Source of the DNA: Leptasterias polaris
Taxonomy: Eukaryota; Echinodermata; Asteroidea; Forcipulatida; Asteriidae
Direction of reading: 5' to 3'
DNA length: 64,000 bases
Assembly (NCBI GenBank): GCA_037783415.1
Contig: JAZGTN010000012.1
Span: 372,001 to 436,000, forward strand
The notes beneath the pieces are model-generated. The model had not been told where the DNA came from and made no database searches. It saw only the letters and a program-made list of their open reading frames with translations. Made by a program: the position numbers and the translations under genes. How positions within the stretch are numbered: position 1 is the first letter of the stretch; every line of letters starts with the position of its first letter. Below, piece by piece: positions 33,751 through 46,343 of the stretch.

Positions 33751-34934
33751 CAGGGGAGGATCCAGGATTTGTTAAACCGGGGGGCACAACGGCGCAACTT
33801 GGATTTTGTAATAGAGGGTAAACCATAAATGGTTAGGGTCCAGGGGCGAAGCCCTGGTGGGGGTTGAGGGGGCGAAGCCCCCTGAAGCTCTGAGCTTTTT
33901 GCGTTTTGAGGGGTGAAAAATCAAGCCTCCATGTGTCTAAAACACCAAAATAGACACACTGTTATTGGAAATCAGATCCATATAAATATTCTAAATTTAC
34001 TGGAAACATTTCTGTAACATCGATGGTGGGGGTTCAGGGGCGAGGCCCTGGTGGGGGTCCGGGGGCGAAGCCCCCGGAAGCTGAGCTTTTGGCATTTTGA
34101 GGGGTGAAAAACCAAGCCTCCATGTGCCTAAAACATAAAAATAGACACACTCTTATTGGAAATCAGATCCCTATAAATCTTCTAAATTTACTGAAAACAC
34201 TTCTGTAATATCGATGGTGTGGGTTCAGGGGCGAAGCCCTGGTGGGGGTCCGGGGGCGAAGCCCCCGGAAGCTCTGAGCTTTTAGCATTTTGAGGGGTGA
34301 AAAACCAAGCCTCCATGTGCCTAAAACAGAGAAATAGACACACTCTTTTGGGAAATCAGATCTATATAAATCTTCTTAGTTTACTGGAAACATTTCTGTA
34401 ACATTGATGGTGAGGCCCCGGTGGGGGTCCTGGAAGCTGTGAGCTTTTGGCATTTTGAGGGGTAAAAAAATCAAGCCTCTATGTGCCTGAAACCGAGAAA
34501 TAGACACACTTTTTAAGCTCTTCTGATCCATACTAATCTTCTAATTTTACTCAAAGAAAATGTTAATCCCACAAATCTCGCGTTTGGATCTGGTCGCTGC
34601 AATATCTGGTTTCATGCATATTCATTCAAAAAATATAGTTCAAGCTTAGTGTATAGTCTTTACTTGAATGCCAGAACGACATGAAATATACTTTATCCAG
34701 GACAAATTGGCACGTCAGGTTTCAAACGCTTATGTTATCGTGCAAATCTAAGCAATTACAAGTGACATATCATGAAATATTCATTTTGGCAGAAAGAAAC
34801 AAATTTGATAGGCATAGGATGAAAAAGAAATCCATCCTGCCGCTGGGGGAAAAGACACCACACACACTTGTTGCTAATTTTTAAGCAGGCAGATAGTAAA
34901 CAAAAAATCAAATTTTACCCTGGATCCGCGCCTG
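33751..34934. mobile_element. CAGG-ended DNA element carrying a 190-bp tandem array
   Basis: It starts CAGGGGAGGATCCAGG and ends CCCTGGATCCGCGCCTG, an imperfect inverted repeat, between CATAC copies at 33746-33750 and 34935-34939. The 1,184-bp element is present in duplication unit 1 and missing from unit 2. No transposase frame. CAGG ends with a 5-bp duplication parallel the element at 2081-3056. Confidence 0.6.
33829..34560 (+). repeat. Four tandem units of about 190 bp
   Basis: Units begin near 33829, 34022, 34212 and 34400. Each has GGGGCGAAGCCCTGG and/or GGGGGCGAAGCCCCC hairpins, then GAGCTTTTGGCATTTTGAGG, AAGCCTCCATGTGCCTAAAA and AATAGACACACT. The fourth unit is shortened. Confidence 0.75.
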
Positions 34935-34939
34935 CATAC

Positions 34940-35521
34940 ATTCATCTCATTTAATCCCATCTAGAACTGAATTATATTATGACAACAAACGCTCCAAGTT
35001 TAGGGGATCAAACGCTTTTTCTAGCTTTTGGTTTAAATGATAAATTATTAGCTAGAAGTGAGTATTAATACTATAATAGCCCAATGCGCATGATTGGCGC
35101 TAAGGATTCTGGATGCAATTCGAGTCCAAGCAACACCGGCAACCATATGGCGTGCTAATTTTGAAGCAATGCGGTACACATCTATATAACTTGGTATAGT
35201 TACATGTAAACTACAGCATAGCGTCCATATTGGCAGATTAATTTATTGTTTAACTGTACCCGGTTTCCCAAGGTGCATTGCGGTATGTTTTTCATGGTAC
35301 CCGCAGTGCAAATAATGGCCGATTGTTTTAAATTAGAACCGTTCAAAGTGAACCAAACAGTGTTTAAAACAAACTGTAGCACTTGTTCAACTGCGTGCTG
35401 ACACAACACATGATCTATCCAACGCCCCCCCCCCCCCAAAAAAAGAGCAAGAAATCTTAACATTATTTGTTTACAACTTCTTTTTCTAGCTCATCTGTGG
35501 GCACCCCAATTCTGTTCATAA
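34940..35521. other. Spacer specific to duplication unit 1
   Basis: No gene recognised; C-run at 35425-35438. Not represented in unit 2. Confidence 0.35.
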
Positions 35522-35914
35522 AATGTCTGGATTAACATGTCCTTAGGCTAGTTAAACGAGGTCGGATAAAACACACCATAATTATCACAATTACCAACAT
35601 ACTGATGGTATTGCCCCAAGAAAGTTCGTCAATTATTACACAAGATCTAACCTTAGTGATAAATTGACATTTTTGTGCATATCCCTCCACAAGGTGTGCG
35701 CATCCAACTTTGTTATAGTGTGTTCTGCATGAGAACATGAGTATGTCGACTTGTCGAATTTGAAATATAGGAGGGTCTGGTCCTGGTGAAGCCTGGTAAT
35801 GGCCTTATCACCCGGCCGAAATAAAAAGACTGCCAGCATTTCATGAAAGTATGAAGTTTACGAAAAGCAAAAATGAGTTAGTGGCCTGTCGTTTCGACCG
35901 TAGCAGACCCCGAG

Positions 35915-36143
35915 TGGATTCCGGTTCTGAATTGCCCCGGATTCCGGTCACACGGGGGCCCAATCCATTTCTGGATCGGTATGACCTGATTCTGGGACAA
36001 ACTGATCTGAATTAGTGTCAAACTTACGGAGAATCTAAGAAATATCCCCATTTTTAACCAGTTTGCGGGTCAGCCTGACCCAAAAGTGGCTACAGGATCC
36101 GGAATCCGGGTCAATTCTGACTCAGGAGTTTTTAGGGCGATAC
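35915..36143. mobile_element. GTCAATTCTGACCC-type element (unit 2 copy)
   Basis: Duplicate of 31195-31432, with point changes. Confidence 0.5.
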
Positions 36144-36599
36144 ACACACACACATCCTAAAGCGCTCCTCACCTTCAGTTGAGCATAAAGTTAGGCTTAA
36201 TGTCTTAATGTCTAAAATGTAAATGAACATTGATTGGCTATAACTGCTGCAGAGGAAATCTTACAGGTAGACATCTAAAGACTTGTCGTTGAGCAGGTAC
36301 TTACTGTTTTTAGAACAATATTGAGCCACCTGATCAAAACAGCTGATAAACTGCATGCAACCACTCAAAACGTTGAAAAGGGTTACACGGGCAAAGTTGA
36401 CGATGTTGCCCCAGACTTTAAACATAAACGTACCATAGTTTTATTTTAATAGTAAAATCGAGGTAAAGGGTAAAATAAACAAGCCCGAGGACCTTATGGT
36501 ATTATTGATACGAGTTGGTGCTAACCACACACAACCTGTGATCATTGGTTCTTACCACGGATACGTATTGATTAAATCAACACGGGAGGGCGTTGGCAA

Positions 36600-37268
36600 T
36601 CACCTGATTATGCAAATGAGATAACTGGCCAATAGAAGGACTCGTTAAACCTGGGCTTGGAAACGTGCTTGTTTGATAGCAGATAAAAACGCTGGTTGTT
36701 CGGTGTGTTCGTCCTTCTTGTTTTGATCAGCCACTGCGACGGACGTTTCGGTCATTTCCTCGGCTTTCATCTTCAGGTGAGATTTTGTTAGCATTTATGA
36801 TTCCCTTTCATTCTTAATGATCATGAGAAATATTCGTATTAAAGCTGTGATCGACTGTTACGGACTGAAGGTTTATAGAATTTACTTTTTTAGTATGTTG
36901 TCCATTTAGTTTTATCTTTTTAGAATGAGCTAAATAGTTAGTATTATCTTTATGTGTTATACCTTGAGTTCAAACAGCCCAATGTAGACAATGTAAAAGT
37001 CAAATGCTGTGTGAACTAATTATTCTTTGGCTCATTCTTAAGATAATACTAACTCTTTGGCTCTTTCGGCCATTACTTTTGAACTTGTGCGAATCTGTTT
37101 CGTTTATTTATAAACACTGGATTTTTCCTCAAACTGAGAAGATTCTCAAAAGCCTGATTCGCATCCATCGCAAAACAAATTCAAGGGTAGAATGTTGTGA
37201 GGACCTGTAGCTGATAGCTTGGTTTTAAATTGACTTTTCCCATCAGATATCCCCAACCAAAACTCACC
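36600..37268 (+). promoter_or_regulatory. Promoter, first exon and 5'UTR intron of FABP copy 6
   Basis: The same order as copy 5: ATGCAAAT (36610-36617), AGATAA (36619-36624), CCAAT (36629-36633), GATAAAAA (36682-36689). The first exon ends at 36776 (CTTCAG before GTGAGA). The intron is 36777-37246; its acceptor lies 22 bases before the ATG. Confidence 0.65.
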
Positions 37269-37661
37269 ATGCCTGCCGACTTCAGTGGTACCTGGACCAA
37301 CGATCACTCCGAGGGCTGGCCAGAGCTCCTGAAAGCTCTGAACATCCCCATTGACAAAATTCCCAAGGACATGAAGATGACCGAGACCATCACACAGAGC
37401 GGGAACGCCATCACCATCGTCACCACCAACAACAAGGACCCTTCCAGCAGGAAAGAGCTGACAATCAACGTCGGCAGTAACTTCACCAACAATGTCATGG
37501 GACACGAGATCGAGTCCTCCACAGAATGGAAAGGGGAACAGCTGATCACCAGAGCCGTTGGGGGAAAGGGTGGCAGCGTCAGGGAGCTGGTAGGAGGAGA
37601 GATGGCCGTCACCATCGACTACGAGGGGGTCGTTGCCAAGACGTATTACAAAAAGCAATAG
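37269..37661 (+). CDS. FABP-family lipid-binding protein, copy 6
   Basis: 130 residues in one exon. MPADFSGTW, then EGWPELLKALNIP in the first lid helix, VGSNFTNNVMG and the end VVAKTYYKKQ. R105 matches Arg106; Thr125 stands at Arg126; Tyr127 is kept. Its lid resembles copies 4 and 7, while the rest of the gene and its flanks resemble copy 5. A 214-codon frame runs antisense through this gene and is a shadow. Confidence 0.96.
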   Translation: MPADFSGTWTNDHSEGWPELLKALNIPIDKIPKDMKMTETITQSGNAITIVTTNNKDPSSRKELTINVGSNFTNNVMGHEIESSTEWKGEQLITRAVGGKGGSVRELVGGEMAVTIDYEGVVAKTYYKKQ

Positions 37662-38284
37662 AACTTTCCAGTCAGCCATGGCATGAAATGAACGGGCGTC
37701 TTCATAATTAAGTTCATCGACCAAGCGGCAGGTTCCTTCTCTAGTCTTAGATAACAGTGCAAACTGTTGGATGTACATTAACAATAACATTTCTCATAGT
37801 TCTTTTGGGTTAGCTTGGCCTTATTGAGAGGGTATTTAAAGTGAAACAGAATAACCGACTTGCTATCCATCACCAAGGAGAACATTGTCTTATATAATAG
37901 ACGCATCTATCCACCACACCAGGGAGAACAACTTCTTATATCACAGACGCCCCATCATCTTCAACAACAATAACAACAACTATAGAAAGAAAAATCTTTA
38001 TTTGAACATTGATGGCCATGGCACTTAAAGTCAACATGCCTTCCTGATATGGACATTGCCTTCCCGATATGGACATTGCCCGTCTCCTATCAGTATTGAT
38101 TAGCTTGTGATAGTTGATTTAATCAAATTGATCTTTCCTTTTAATTGATTATGGTTGCTATGTAGGTCTGTAGCTGAGTAACTTGAAGGGGTGGGGCTTA
38201 TACCAATAACCCCAGCTGAATAGAATAGTTTGACGTTTCAATGAGGTGCATTTTGTTCAAAATCAGTGCAACGTGCTACACTTG
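37662..38284 (+). other. 3' flank of FABP copy 6
   Basis: Duplicate of the copy 5 flank. A perfect short tandem repeat, CTTCCTGATATGGACATTGC / CTTCCCGATATGGACATTGC apart from one base, lies at about 38040-38079. Confidence 0.45.
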
Positions 38285-38523
38285 AGCTCCCGAGTCAGAA
38301 TCGACCCGGTTCCGGGTGTCAGAGGCCTGACCCATTTTGGGTCATAGTGTGACCCTCAATCTCTGTCAAAAATGACCCCAAAACGAGTCAAACTGACACA
38401 CAATGCAAGCTAAAATCCCATCTTTTTAACAAGTTTCCGGGTCAGCCTGACTCAGAAATGGGTCAGACCTTATTTGAACCTGGAATCCAGGTCAATTCTG
38501 ACCTGGGAGTTTTTAGAGTGTAA
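38285..38523. mobile_element. GTCAATTCTGACCC-type element
   Basis: From CTCCCGAGTCAGAATCGACC to GGTCAATTCTGACCTGGG plus GTTTTTAGAGTG. In unit 1 the matching place (33325-33430) keeps only the left part. Confidence 0.55.
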
Positions 38524-39190
38524 AACATGTTTTAGAAACAATCTTTGACAGAAGAATAATTAATACACTATTGAAACGGTTCTGTCTTAACAAGCATAAT
38601 GTGTCTGTATCTGAAATAGTCAAATAAGTGCAAAATCAAGATAGATTAGTTTTTTAAAATACAACTGTTTTTCCCTATCACGGTAACGTTGTCAGTTTAT
38701 AGTTGGGATTTTCAATAAAATTGAAAATATTGAATTTTGAAAAAATATCATATTTTTGTTTCTCCATGTATGACTTTTGTACTTCGTTGTATAGCACTAT
38801 AACCTGGACATTTCCGATGATGGGTTCCGATGAGGATGGTCTTAAAACGTCTGGATTAACATATGGCCTTAGGCTACAGGTAAACGAGGTCGGATAAAAC
38901 ACACACAAATTATCACAATTATCAACATACTGATGGTATTACCCCCCAAAAGTTCGTCAATTATTACACAAGATCTAACCTTAGTGATAAATTGACATTC
39001 TTGTGCACATCCCTCCACAAGGTGTGCGCATCCAACTTTGTGTTCTGCATGAGAACATGAGCGTGTCGAATTTGAAATGTTGGAGGGGCTGGCCCCATTA
39101 CAACCTGGTGAAGCCTGGTAATGACCATATCACCCGAAGTAAAATCACTGCCAACATTTCATGGAAGTATGAAGTTTAAAAAAGCTATCG

Positions 39191-40730
39191 CTAAGTGAAA
39201 TTCAGATTAGAGCGAGTAGAAACAAAAATTGCCTGAACTGAATGTTCTGTGCTTGATTTCTCGAAGAGCTAAGATTGATCTTTTACTGCAAAACACTCTT
39301 TACAAATCACTATGAGGCAACTGCAATTAGAAAACTTGTGGGTACAACCATGTGCAACATCTCTTGTAGGAGGATCGTTGGCTCTGAAAAGCAGCCGGTA
39401 TGGTCTCGATGTTTCGAACAGTATAGACCATGTTACCTTTGTTTACAGAAATAGTGACATTGTACATTCTAATGCATTTCCTGACAGGCAAGATACTACA
39501 TTTACATTTTGTGTCATAATTTTCACATAAATTCAAGAGTTATACAAAAGCAACAGCTGTACAGCTTTTGAGATGTCACCCCTTTCTTCATATCAAAAGT
39601 TGAGAAAAATCAGACAGTGCAATCTCCTGAAGTCCAGGCTCTGTGGCTCTTTTGTAAACATGATGTCACACAGGTCACATGGTCTATACTCTGCTCGTCT
39701 TCAGGACGGTTCTTTTCACAGCCAACACTCCTCCCCAAAGAGAATTTACACATGGGTGTACCCGCAAGTTTACTAATTATAGTATTTCCACACAATGCAA
39801 AGCTTCAAACATTACTTGCAAATCACTACGGTAATATTGCCAACTCATCTTAAGATGAATCTTAGTGCTTTATGAAATAATTAGCCCCTGATGAGCTGGT
39901 CAAACCAAAATTGTTTTTAAAACTTAAAATTTGCCCCTGATTGATGCAGCAAAGCACACATGTGACTTTGAAAATCAGTTGCTAGAATCGGTTGCCATAT
40001 AATAGCATTGGCGCATAAAATTATTAATGCATTTGAAGTTCATTAATCAAAGTCTATTTACAGTTTGATAAACGACCTCACTACAATACCTATCTATATA
40101 TTGTGAGGGTCGGTACCAACAGTCGACATTTTGCTGGCACCAGCCTATTTCCAAGGCTTGAACAATGTCTATACCTGATTCCTATATATATTCTCTTATG
40201 CTATCTGTAACCATGGCCGAATAGATCTTATATAATAAAATTTACAAATCGTTTTGTGAATTGAGTCTGTTATTAAATTGACAATAAGGAATGTCCTCAT
40301 TTTGTTTGTGATTATCTGAATCTAGTTTTTTGATTGTTTGTGTTATGCATCACTGGAATACCCGGGTAAATTTATTCAATCCTGTGAACACAACAGCTGT
40401 AGCCTGTGGAAATCTCATCAAATTTGAGAAGTCATGTTTTAGAGAAAAACTAAGAATAAGGGGTTTCTATAATTGACCAAGGATTTGGTGCATGTTTTTG
40501 CTAGAATTCGACGTTTTTGCTATTCCGATTTGTGTGGGTGAACTTCGTCTGACACGTTAGTGTTGAATTTACACCATCTTTTCAAAATCAGAAAATATTG
40601 ATAGATTAAGGCTGGCTTGAGCACTAATCCAACATTTCAAGATATCAAAATGAAGAGGTGAATATCACGGAAAAGCCCAAGTGGGATTTATTTGTAGGTA
40701 GTTATGGTAGTTATACTAGTTAGAACCATT
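39191..40730. other. Intergenic spacer
   Basis: No gene recognised. Bases 39840-39893 (ACTCATCTTAAGATGAATCT) are a partial relative of the 13723-13877 MITE. Confidence 0.4.
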
Positions 40731-41822
40731 GTGAAAGCTGTGACTGTTTCCTGCCGAGCAGTCTTAATGGAGGGTTTGTTATCAATGACTACACAGTTAT
40801 TCACGTTGAGATCTGAGTCCCTTTATATACCTGTACTTGTATATAAACCATGATGGTTTGGCTGGCGTACTATGCTGTGTAATAATGATATAGTTATGCC
40901 TTTTTGACTCGAGACTCTTGGTAAAACAAATAAATCTAGTTAGAACCATTGGGAGAGCCAGTGAATCGCCCCCCCCCCCCCCCAAGCCCCGTAATATCAA
41001 CTGAACCATAGAGAAAGGACACCGTGCATAATTAATGGGAAATCCTGTTTTTCTTTCTACCGGTACTTCATAAGAAATGCTGGTAGGAACTTGGGGGTGC
41101 AACAAACCATTTAGCTTCCAATAACAACCAATGCTAAATGCTAAACATTCAAAATCACTAAAGCAAAATATTGTATGGTCTCTATAGTCTCTGAACCTCT
41201 AGTACTTTTCACACTACCGGTACTTGATAAGAAATGCTGGTAGTACCAGCTTGAGTGTTCATTTTGTCGTAATTTAGTTGTGTGCGTTATCAGTTCTGGA
41301 TGAGTCATCACTCGTAAGAGGGCCCATTTTTCAGCCAACACTTGGGGGGGGGGGGGGTGCAACACACTATTTAACTTCCCATAGCAACCAATGCTAAATA
41401 TTCAAAACATTACTAAAACAAAATATAGCCTCTTGAAAACAAACCAAAGATATTTTCTGACAACTAAACTTCATTTGTCTTTTCAGTTTGTGGTGGATTT
41501 GGCTTTGAGCTAGGCTCATCCAAAATGAAAACACCCCTAAACCGAGTAAACTGGCCAGACGCCATCCATCATGGAAAATGACCGTACACCTTTAAGCAAA
41601 ATAGGGTCATTTTTAGAGGGCTTAATGTACCCTAAATGCTCCAGGTTGAAATTCAACAACCCCAAGGGCACATTTGACCATTTTCAACACTCCATGAAAG
41701 GCATGATCTTCAAATTTCCGACTTACAGAAAAATGTGTGGTTTTACATTTGATTTGTGAGGCTCTGCGCATGCGTTTCTCTCTATTCAGTGTATAAGAGC
41801 ACCCTTGGCGTCGACCAACTGC

Positions 41823-44138
41823 TAGACTTGTTGACAAGTCGTTAATGATGGTCGCGGTGAGTCGAGTCGCATCTGGTGCTGTCGCGTAAAAGAATGCTCT
41901 CGCGAGATCACTGCTCTCGCGCGAAGTTGCTGGCTGCCAACTCTTCTTCGTCATTAACGACTTGTGAAACCCGCCGGCGGTTCATATTCATTTATTCATG
42001 TACGGACGCAGTGTACATTACGGTTGCTGTAGGAACGATCATGAAGACGAGTCCATTTTATCTAAGGGTAGTAGTAATTTTAGTTACTGTAAATGTACTG
42101 AATGCTTGCGCTTGAGACATCTGTGGGTGTGTTTTGTGGGTGTTAACTCCTTCATTAATTTAGTAACTAAAGAAATAAAGTAAACTTATCTTAAAATTCA
42201 TTATTATAATAATTGTTTAAGATGTGTGTTTTGCCTCATAAAAATAAATAATGCCTTCCGTGAATAGTTACTGATCGCTCCAATCATTTAACCCGATGTG
42301 TTCTACAGTGATTGTGTGTATTAAGTGTGTATAAACAACAGACACGGAAACCAGTCAACTCGCCCCCCTAGCAAAGTCGCCAATTTCAAAAAACACATGT
42401 ACAAAGTCACCAACTACAAAGTCGCCCCTAGCAAAGTCGCCCCCTGACAACAAACTCGTCCCCTCTCATAGTCGCCCCTCACAAGGGAATTTAACAAATT
42501 TGTGTGATTGGACTACAGGGCTTCGAAAGCTATCTTAAGGGAACAAAAGCTAGCTATCTTAAGGGAACGAAAGAGGAATTTTGGGGAACAAAATCTCATT
42601 GCGAAGGAACGAGAGCGTATATTAAGGGAACGAAAGCATATTTCGGACGAATGAACGTATATTTCTGGCAACTAATTCAAAGTCGTATTTTGATGAAACA
42701 AACGCTTGTTTTTAGGGAAAGAAATCTCCTTTCGGTGGAAAAAATTCATATTTTTATAGAACGAAAGCATATTTCGGACGAATGAAAGTATGTTTCGGGC
42801 AACTAATTCAAAGTCGTATTTTGATGAATCGAAAGCTTGTTTTCAGGGAAAGAAATCTCCTTTCGGTGGAAAAAATTATTTTTATTGAACGAAAGCATAT
42901 TTAGAGCGAACAAAATTATATTTTGTGCGAACAAAATCATATTTCGAGGAAACGAATGCGTATCTTTCAGGGAACAAACGCGTATTTCTGGGTAACAAAA
43001 TCGTATTTCGGGTGGAGAAGGCGTGTTCGAGGGAACAAAAACGTATTTTCTAGGAAAAATCTATTTTGCTACCTAGAAAAACACAACTTTGTTTACAAAT
43101 TTAAAAAAATATAATTTTATGTGACAAAATTATATTTTGATTGAATTATATAATATTTTGAGGAAACGAAATGACTTTGTTGGAATTTTGTGTGTCGAGA
43201 GTGGAAAAAGAAATTCAGAGTGAGAATTTTTTTTCCACATTTTAATTTGTAATTTATTTTTCACCTGTTCCTTCAGGGGCTCTGGTTTTGTGTGTTGTTT
43301 TTTTTTTGGGGGGGGGCTCGTTTTTGTCTCACAAATTGTTTAACTTAATTGCACCGTCAATATAAGAGTGGTTTTCCTATTTATTGACATAAATCTTATT
43401 TAATTTCCAAATCGGGGGAAAGGAACGTACACCGAACATTGAAACGTAACGATTTTAAAACAGCGGATTCGATCAGCGAGGTTTACCGACTAACAAACCC
43501 GCAATGACAAGGTAGTTGGTGGTCTGGCTCCCTAACCCCTCCCACATGTTCATGAGCTTCCAGGTACAGCTATCTCTTGGCATGCTAGGGTAGGGGTTTC
43601 GTCATGCTGAGCCCCACCGAGAGAAACTCTGCGCGCCATGGCATGCAGCTACACGATTTGCCCGTGTGTTTTACGTCATGTCCCCACACGCTGTGCACTG
43701 TCAAACACTGAAATAAAATCTTACGTTCGATTTTTTGTAATTATTTACAAGTTGTACCCATAATTTGAATACGTATTTTCTTGTGTCAAAATATTCATGA
43801 ACACAATCACTCTCACCACTCAGTGTTTGGTTTTGATCGTGCATGGAGGAAGGAAAGCAACATAAAACTCCATCCAGTACAGGATTTGATGTTTAATATT
43901 CATCTACAGTTTGAATATTCATAGATATAACGAAATTGACCAATCAGATGCGTCCGTACGAATTCGGCTGAAGTGGCCATAGGCCGTGCACAAACCGCCA
44001 GCGGGTTTCACAAGTCGGTAAATGCGACCAGTCGTGAGAGCAATAATCTCGCAAAGAGCAGCCCTCTCGCGGGATATTGCGAGAAAGCCGTTCCGCTATC
44101 ACCGCGACAGACATTTAACGACTTGTCCACAAGTCTAA
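41823..44138. mobile_element. Terminal-inverted-repeat transposon, 2,316 bp, 8-bp target duplication
   Basis: Left end TAGACTTGTTGACAAGTCG; right end, inverted, TTAGACTTGTGGACAAGTCG. The inverted repeats extend for about 185 bp with AACCCGCCGGCGG / AACCCGCTGGCGG and end with GTACGGACGCA on both sides (about 42000 and 43950). CCAACTGC flanks both sides (41815-41822 and 44139-44146). Copy beta has a single CCAACTGC at the matching place, so the insertion is proven within the window. The interior has no transposase frame, so it is non-autonomous. An 8-bp duplication fits hAT, P or foldback types; I cannot decide. Confidence 0.85.
42500..43150 (+). repeat. Degenerate quasi-periodic GGAACGAAAGC array
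   Basis: More than fifteen variants of GGGAACGAAAGC or GGAACAAAATC, mostly followed by TATTTC or TATATT, occur at irregular spacings of about 20-35 bases. This is an old tandem array inside the transposon. The open frame 42504-42785 (YLKGTKA-like repeats) is a by-product. Confidence 0.65.
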
Positions 44139-44390
44139 CCAACTGCAAGAAAATAATTCAAAAACTCAAATGTGAAAGAACTTTCTTACTGGAGATTGGC
44201 TATCTGGAACTGGGTTGCCTGTAAATTGACTCGTGTGACACGACCTTTAAAATACAACATGACAAAATGAAAACAACTTACATCTAAAAACAGTCTCTGT
44301 GGTGTAGATTGTGTAATACTCAACCACTCGAATTATATGCCATTTGTTTTTGTCTATCGAAGTTTGTATTACGTGTATCTTTGTCCACCC

Positions 44391-45194
44391 ATCATTGGTT
44401 TGGGTTCGCTAGTTGTTTGTCAGTATTTCCTCAAGAAAATACTCATTACCAAATTTCTTTTTGTATTTATTTATGGGTGTTTATTTTTTACAGTGTGCTT
44501 CCAGTTCTGAATGTTATGCGTATTGATTGTACACACGCTCTCTCGCATTCAAATGTGAATGGAATATGAAATTGAAAACTATAAACACCAGTGCTGAACT
44601 ACACTGAAACTGTTGTTTATAAATAGTAAGCGAAATTTATAACCAAACTGGCAGTTCTTTCTTAACACTCATATTCCATGTGTTAAGATTTTACAGGGAT
44701 TAAAGAGATTGATTTTGGTTACAAACTTGCCTATTGAAAAACCAGCTGCGACCTTTCTCTATAGAAATTGTTGGCAACATGTCTACATTGCGTCTCTGAC
44801 CGAAGTCCAAGTGAGCAATCAGCCGTCATAATAAAAGGGGCGTGATCACTACTCTTGTGATTATTTTATTTATTTATTAAGAATACAACAACGTTGTGCA
44901 TGATGTGGCTCTTTCCTGTCTAGTTATCAATACACGAAAATAGATCATGCACGTTTTTTATAGGGCAGTTTTGTTGCTTTAGTATGCAGACGGGGGGGGG
45001 CGTGGTGATGGTGGGGGGGGGGGGGAGGGGGGCTGCCTGGAATCACGGGCCAAATTCATCAGGAGCTGCTACTTTTAATGCACTATAATTTTTTAATTAT
45101 TTATACAGAAGAAACAATAAATACCTGCTACAAAAATGTGCCGTGTATTGTTAATGTGTTTACTATAGTTTCTGATAATTCGCTTAAGATAATT
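44391..45194. other. Spacer with long G runs
   Basis: No gene recognised. At 44992-45032 several long G runs (GGGGGGGGG and longer) could form quadruplexes. Confidence 0.4.
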
Positions 45195-46341
45195 GTGAAA
45201 GCTGTGACTGTTTCCTGCCGAGCAGTCTTAATGGAGGGTTTGTTATCAATGACACACAGTTATTCACGTTGAGATCTGAGTCCCTTTATATACCTGTACT
45301 TGTATATAAACCATGATGGTTTGGCTGGCGTACTATGCTGTGTAATAATGATATAGTATATGCCTTTTTGACTCGAGACTCTTGGTAAAACAAATAAATC
45401 TAGTTAGAACCATTGGGAGAGCCAGTGAATCACCCCCCCGCCCTCCAAGCCCCGTAATATCAACTGAACCACAGAGAAAGGACACCGTGCATAAATGGCA
45501 AATCCTGTTGTTCTTTCTACCGGTACTTCATAAGAAATGCTGGTAGCAACTTGGGGGTACAACACACTTTTTAGCTTCCCATATCAATCAAAGCTAAATG
45601 CTAAACATTCAAAAATACTAAAGCCAAAAATTGTAAAGTCTCTGAACCTCTAGTACTTTTCACACTACCGGTACTTGATAAGAAATGCTGGTAGCAACTT
45701 GAGTGTTCATTTTGTCGTAATTTAGTTGTCTAAACTTCATTTGTCTTTTCAGTTTGTGGTGGATTTGGCTTTGAGCTAGGCTCATCCAAAATGAAAACAC
45801 CCCTAAACCGAGTAAACTGGCCAGACGCCATCCATCATGGAAAATTACCGTACACCCTTTTAAGCAAAATAGGGTCATTTTTAGGGGGCTAAATGTACCC
45901 TAAATGCTCCAGGTTGAAATTCAACAACCCCAGGGGCACATTTGACCATTTTCAACACTCCATGAAAGGCATGATCTTCAAATCTCCGACTTACAGAAAA
46001 ATGTGTGGTTTTACATTTGATTTGTGAGGCTCTGCGCATGCGTTTCTCTCTATTCAGTGTATAAGAGCACCCTTGGCGTCGACCAACTGCAAGAAAATAA
46101 TTCAAAAACTCAAATGTGAAAGAACTTTCTTACTGGAGATTGGCTATCTGGAACTGGGTTGCCTGTAAATTGACTCGTGTGACACGACCTTTAAAATACA
46201 ACATGACAAAATGAAAACAAATACATCTAAAAACAGTCTCTGTAGTGTAGATTGTGTAATACTCAACCACTCGAATTATATGACATTTGTTTTTGTCTAT
46301 CGAAGTTTGTATTACGTGCATCTTTGTCCACCCATCATTGG
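45195..46341 (+). repeat. Local duplication, copy beta (empty site)
   Basis: It matches alpha without the transposon; the single CCAACTGC site lies at about 46082-46089. Small deletions occur against alpha near 45720. Confidence 0.8.
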
Positions 46342-46343
46342 TT

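Larger units (their letters stand above)
31195..35880 (+). repeat. Tandem segmental duplication, unit 1 (with FABP copy 5)
   Basis: 31195-33630 and 35522-35880 align, in order, with the next unit at 35900-39190. The difference in length comes from 33630-35520, absent from unit 2, which includes the 33751-34934 transposon. UTRs and intron match closely by eye. The unit carries one full gene with its promoter. Confidence 0.8.
35900..39190 (+). repeat. Tandem segmental duplication, unit 2 (with FABP copy 6)
   Basis: It matches unit 1 from the GTCAA-type element to the stretch with GTCTGGATTAACAT, TCGTCAATTATTACACAAGA and GGTGTGCGCATCCAACTTTG. Unit 2 has about 266 bp (36241-36506) with no counterpart in unit 1. 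The tandem junction lies at about 35875-35915. Confidence 0.8.
40731..44390 (+). repeat. Local duplication, copy alpha (split by a transposon)
   Basis: 40731-41822 and 44147-44390 correspond to one continuous stretch in copy beta (45195-46341). The part between is the 41823-44138 transposon and its second target-site copy. Shared marks: GTGAAAGCTGTGACTGTTTC, AACACCCCTAAACCGAGTAA and CTGGAGATTGGCTATCTGG. Confidence 0.8.

Noticed and set aside
37146..37790. 214-codon frame on the minus strand
   Set aside because: It runs antisense through FABP copy 6, whose homology, start and splice context are clear; the antisense translation resembles nothing and is a codon-usage shadow.
41571..41759. Open frame repeated in the alpha and beta copies
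   Set aside because: Both copies are parts of a duplicated non-coding stretch; the frame starts differently in each and shows no family resemblance.
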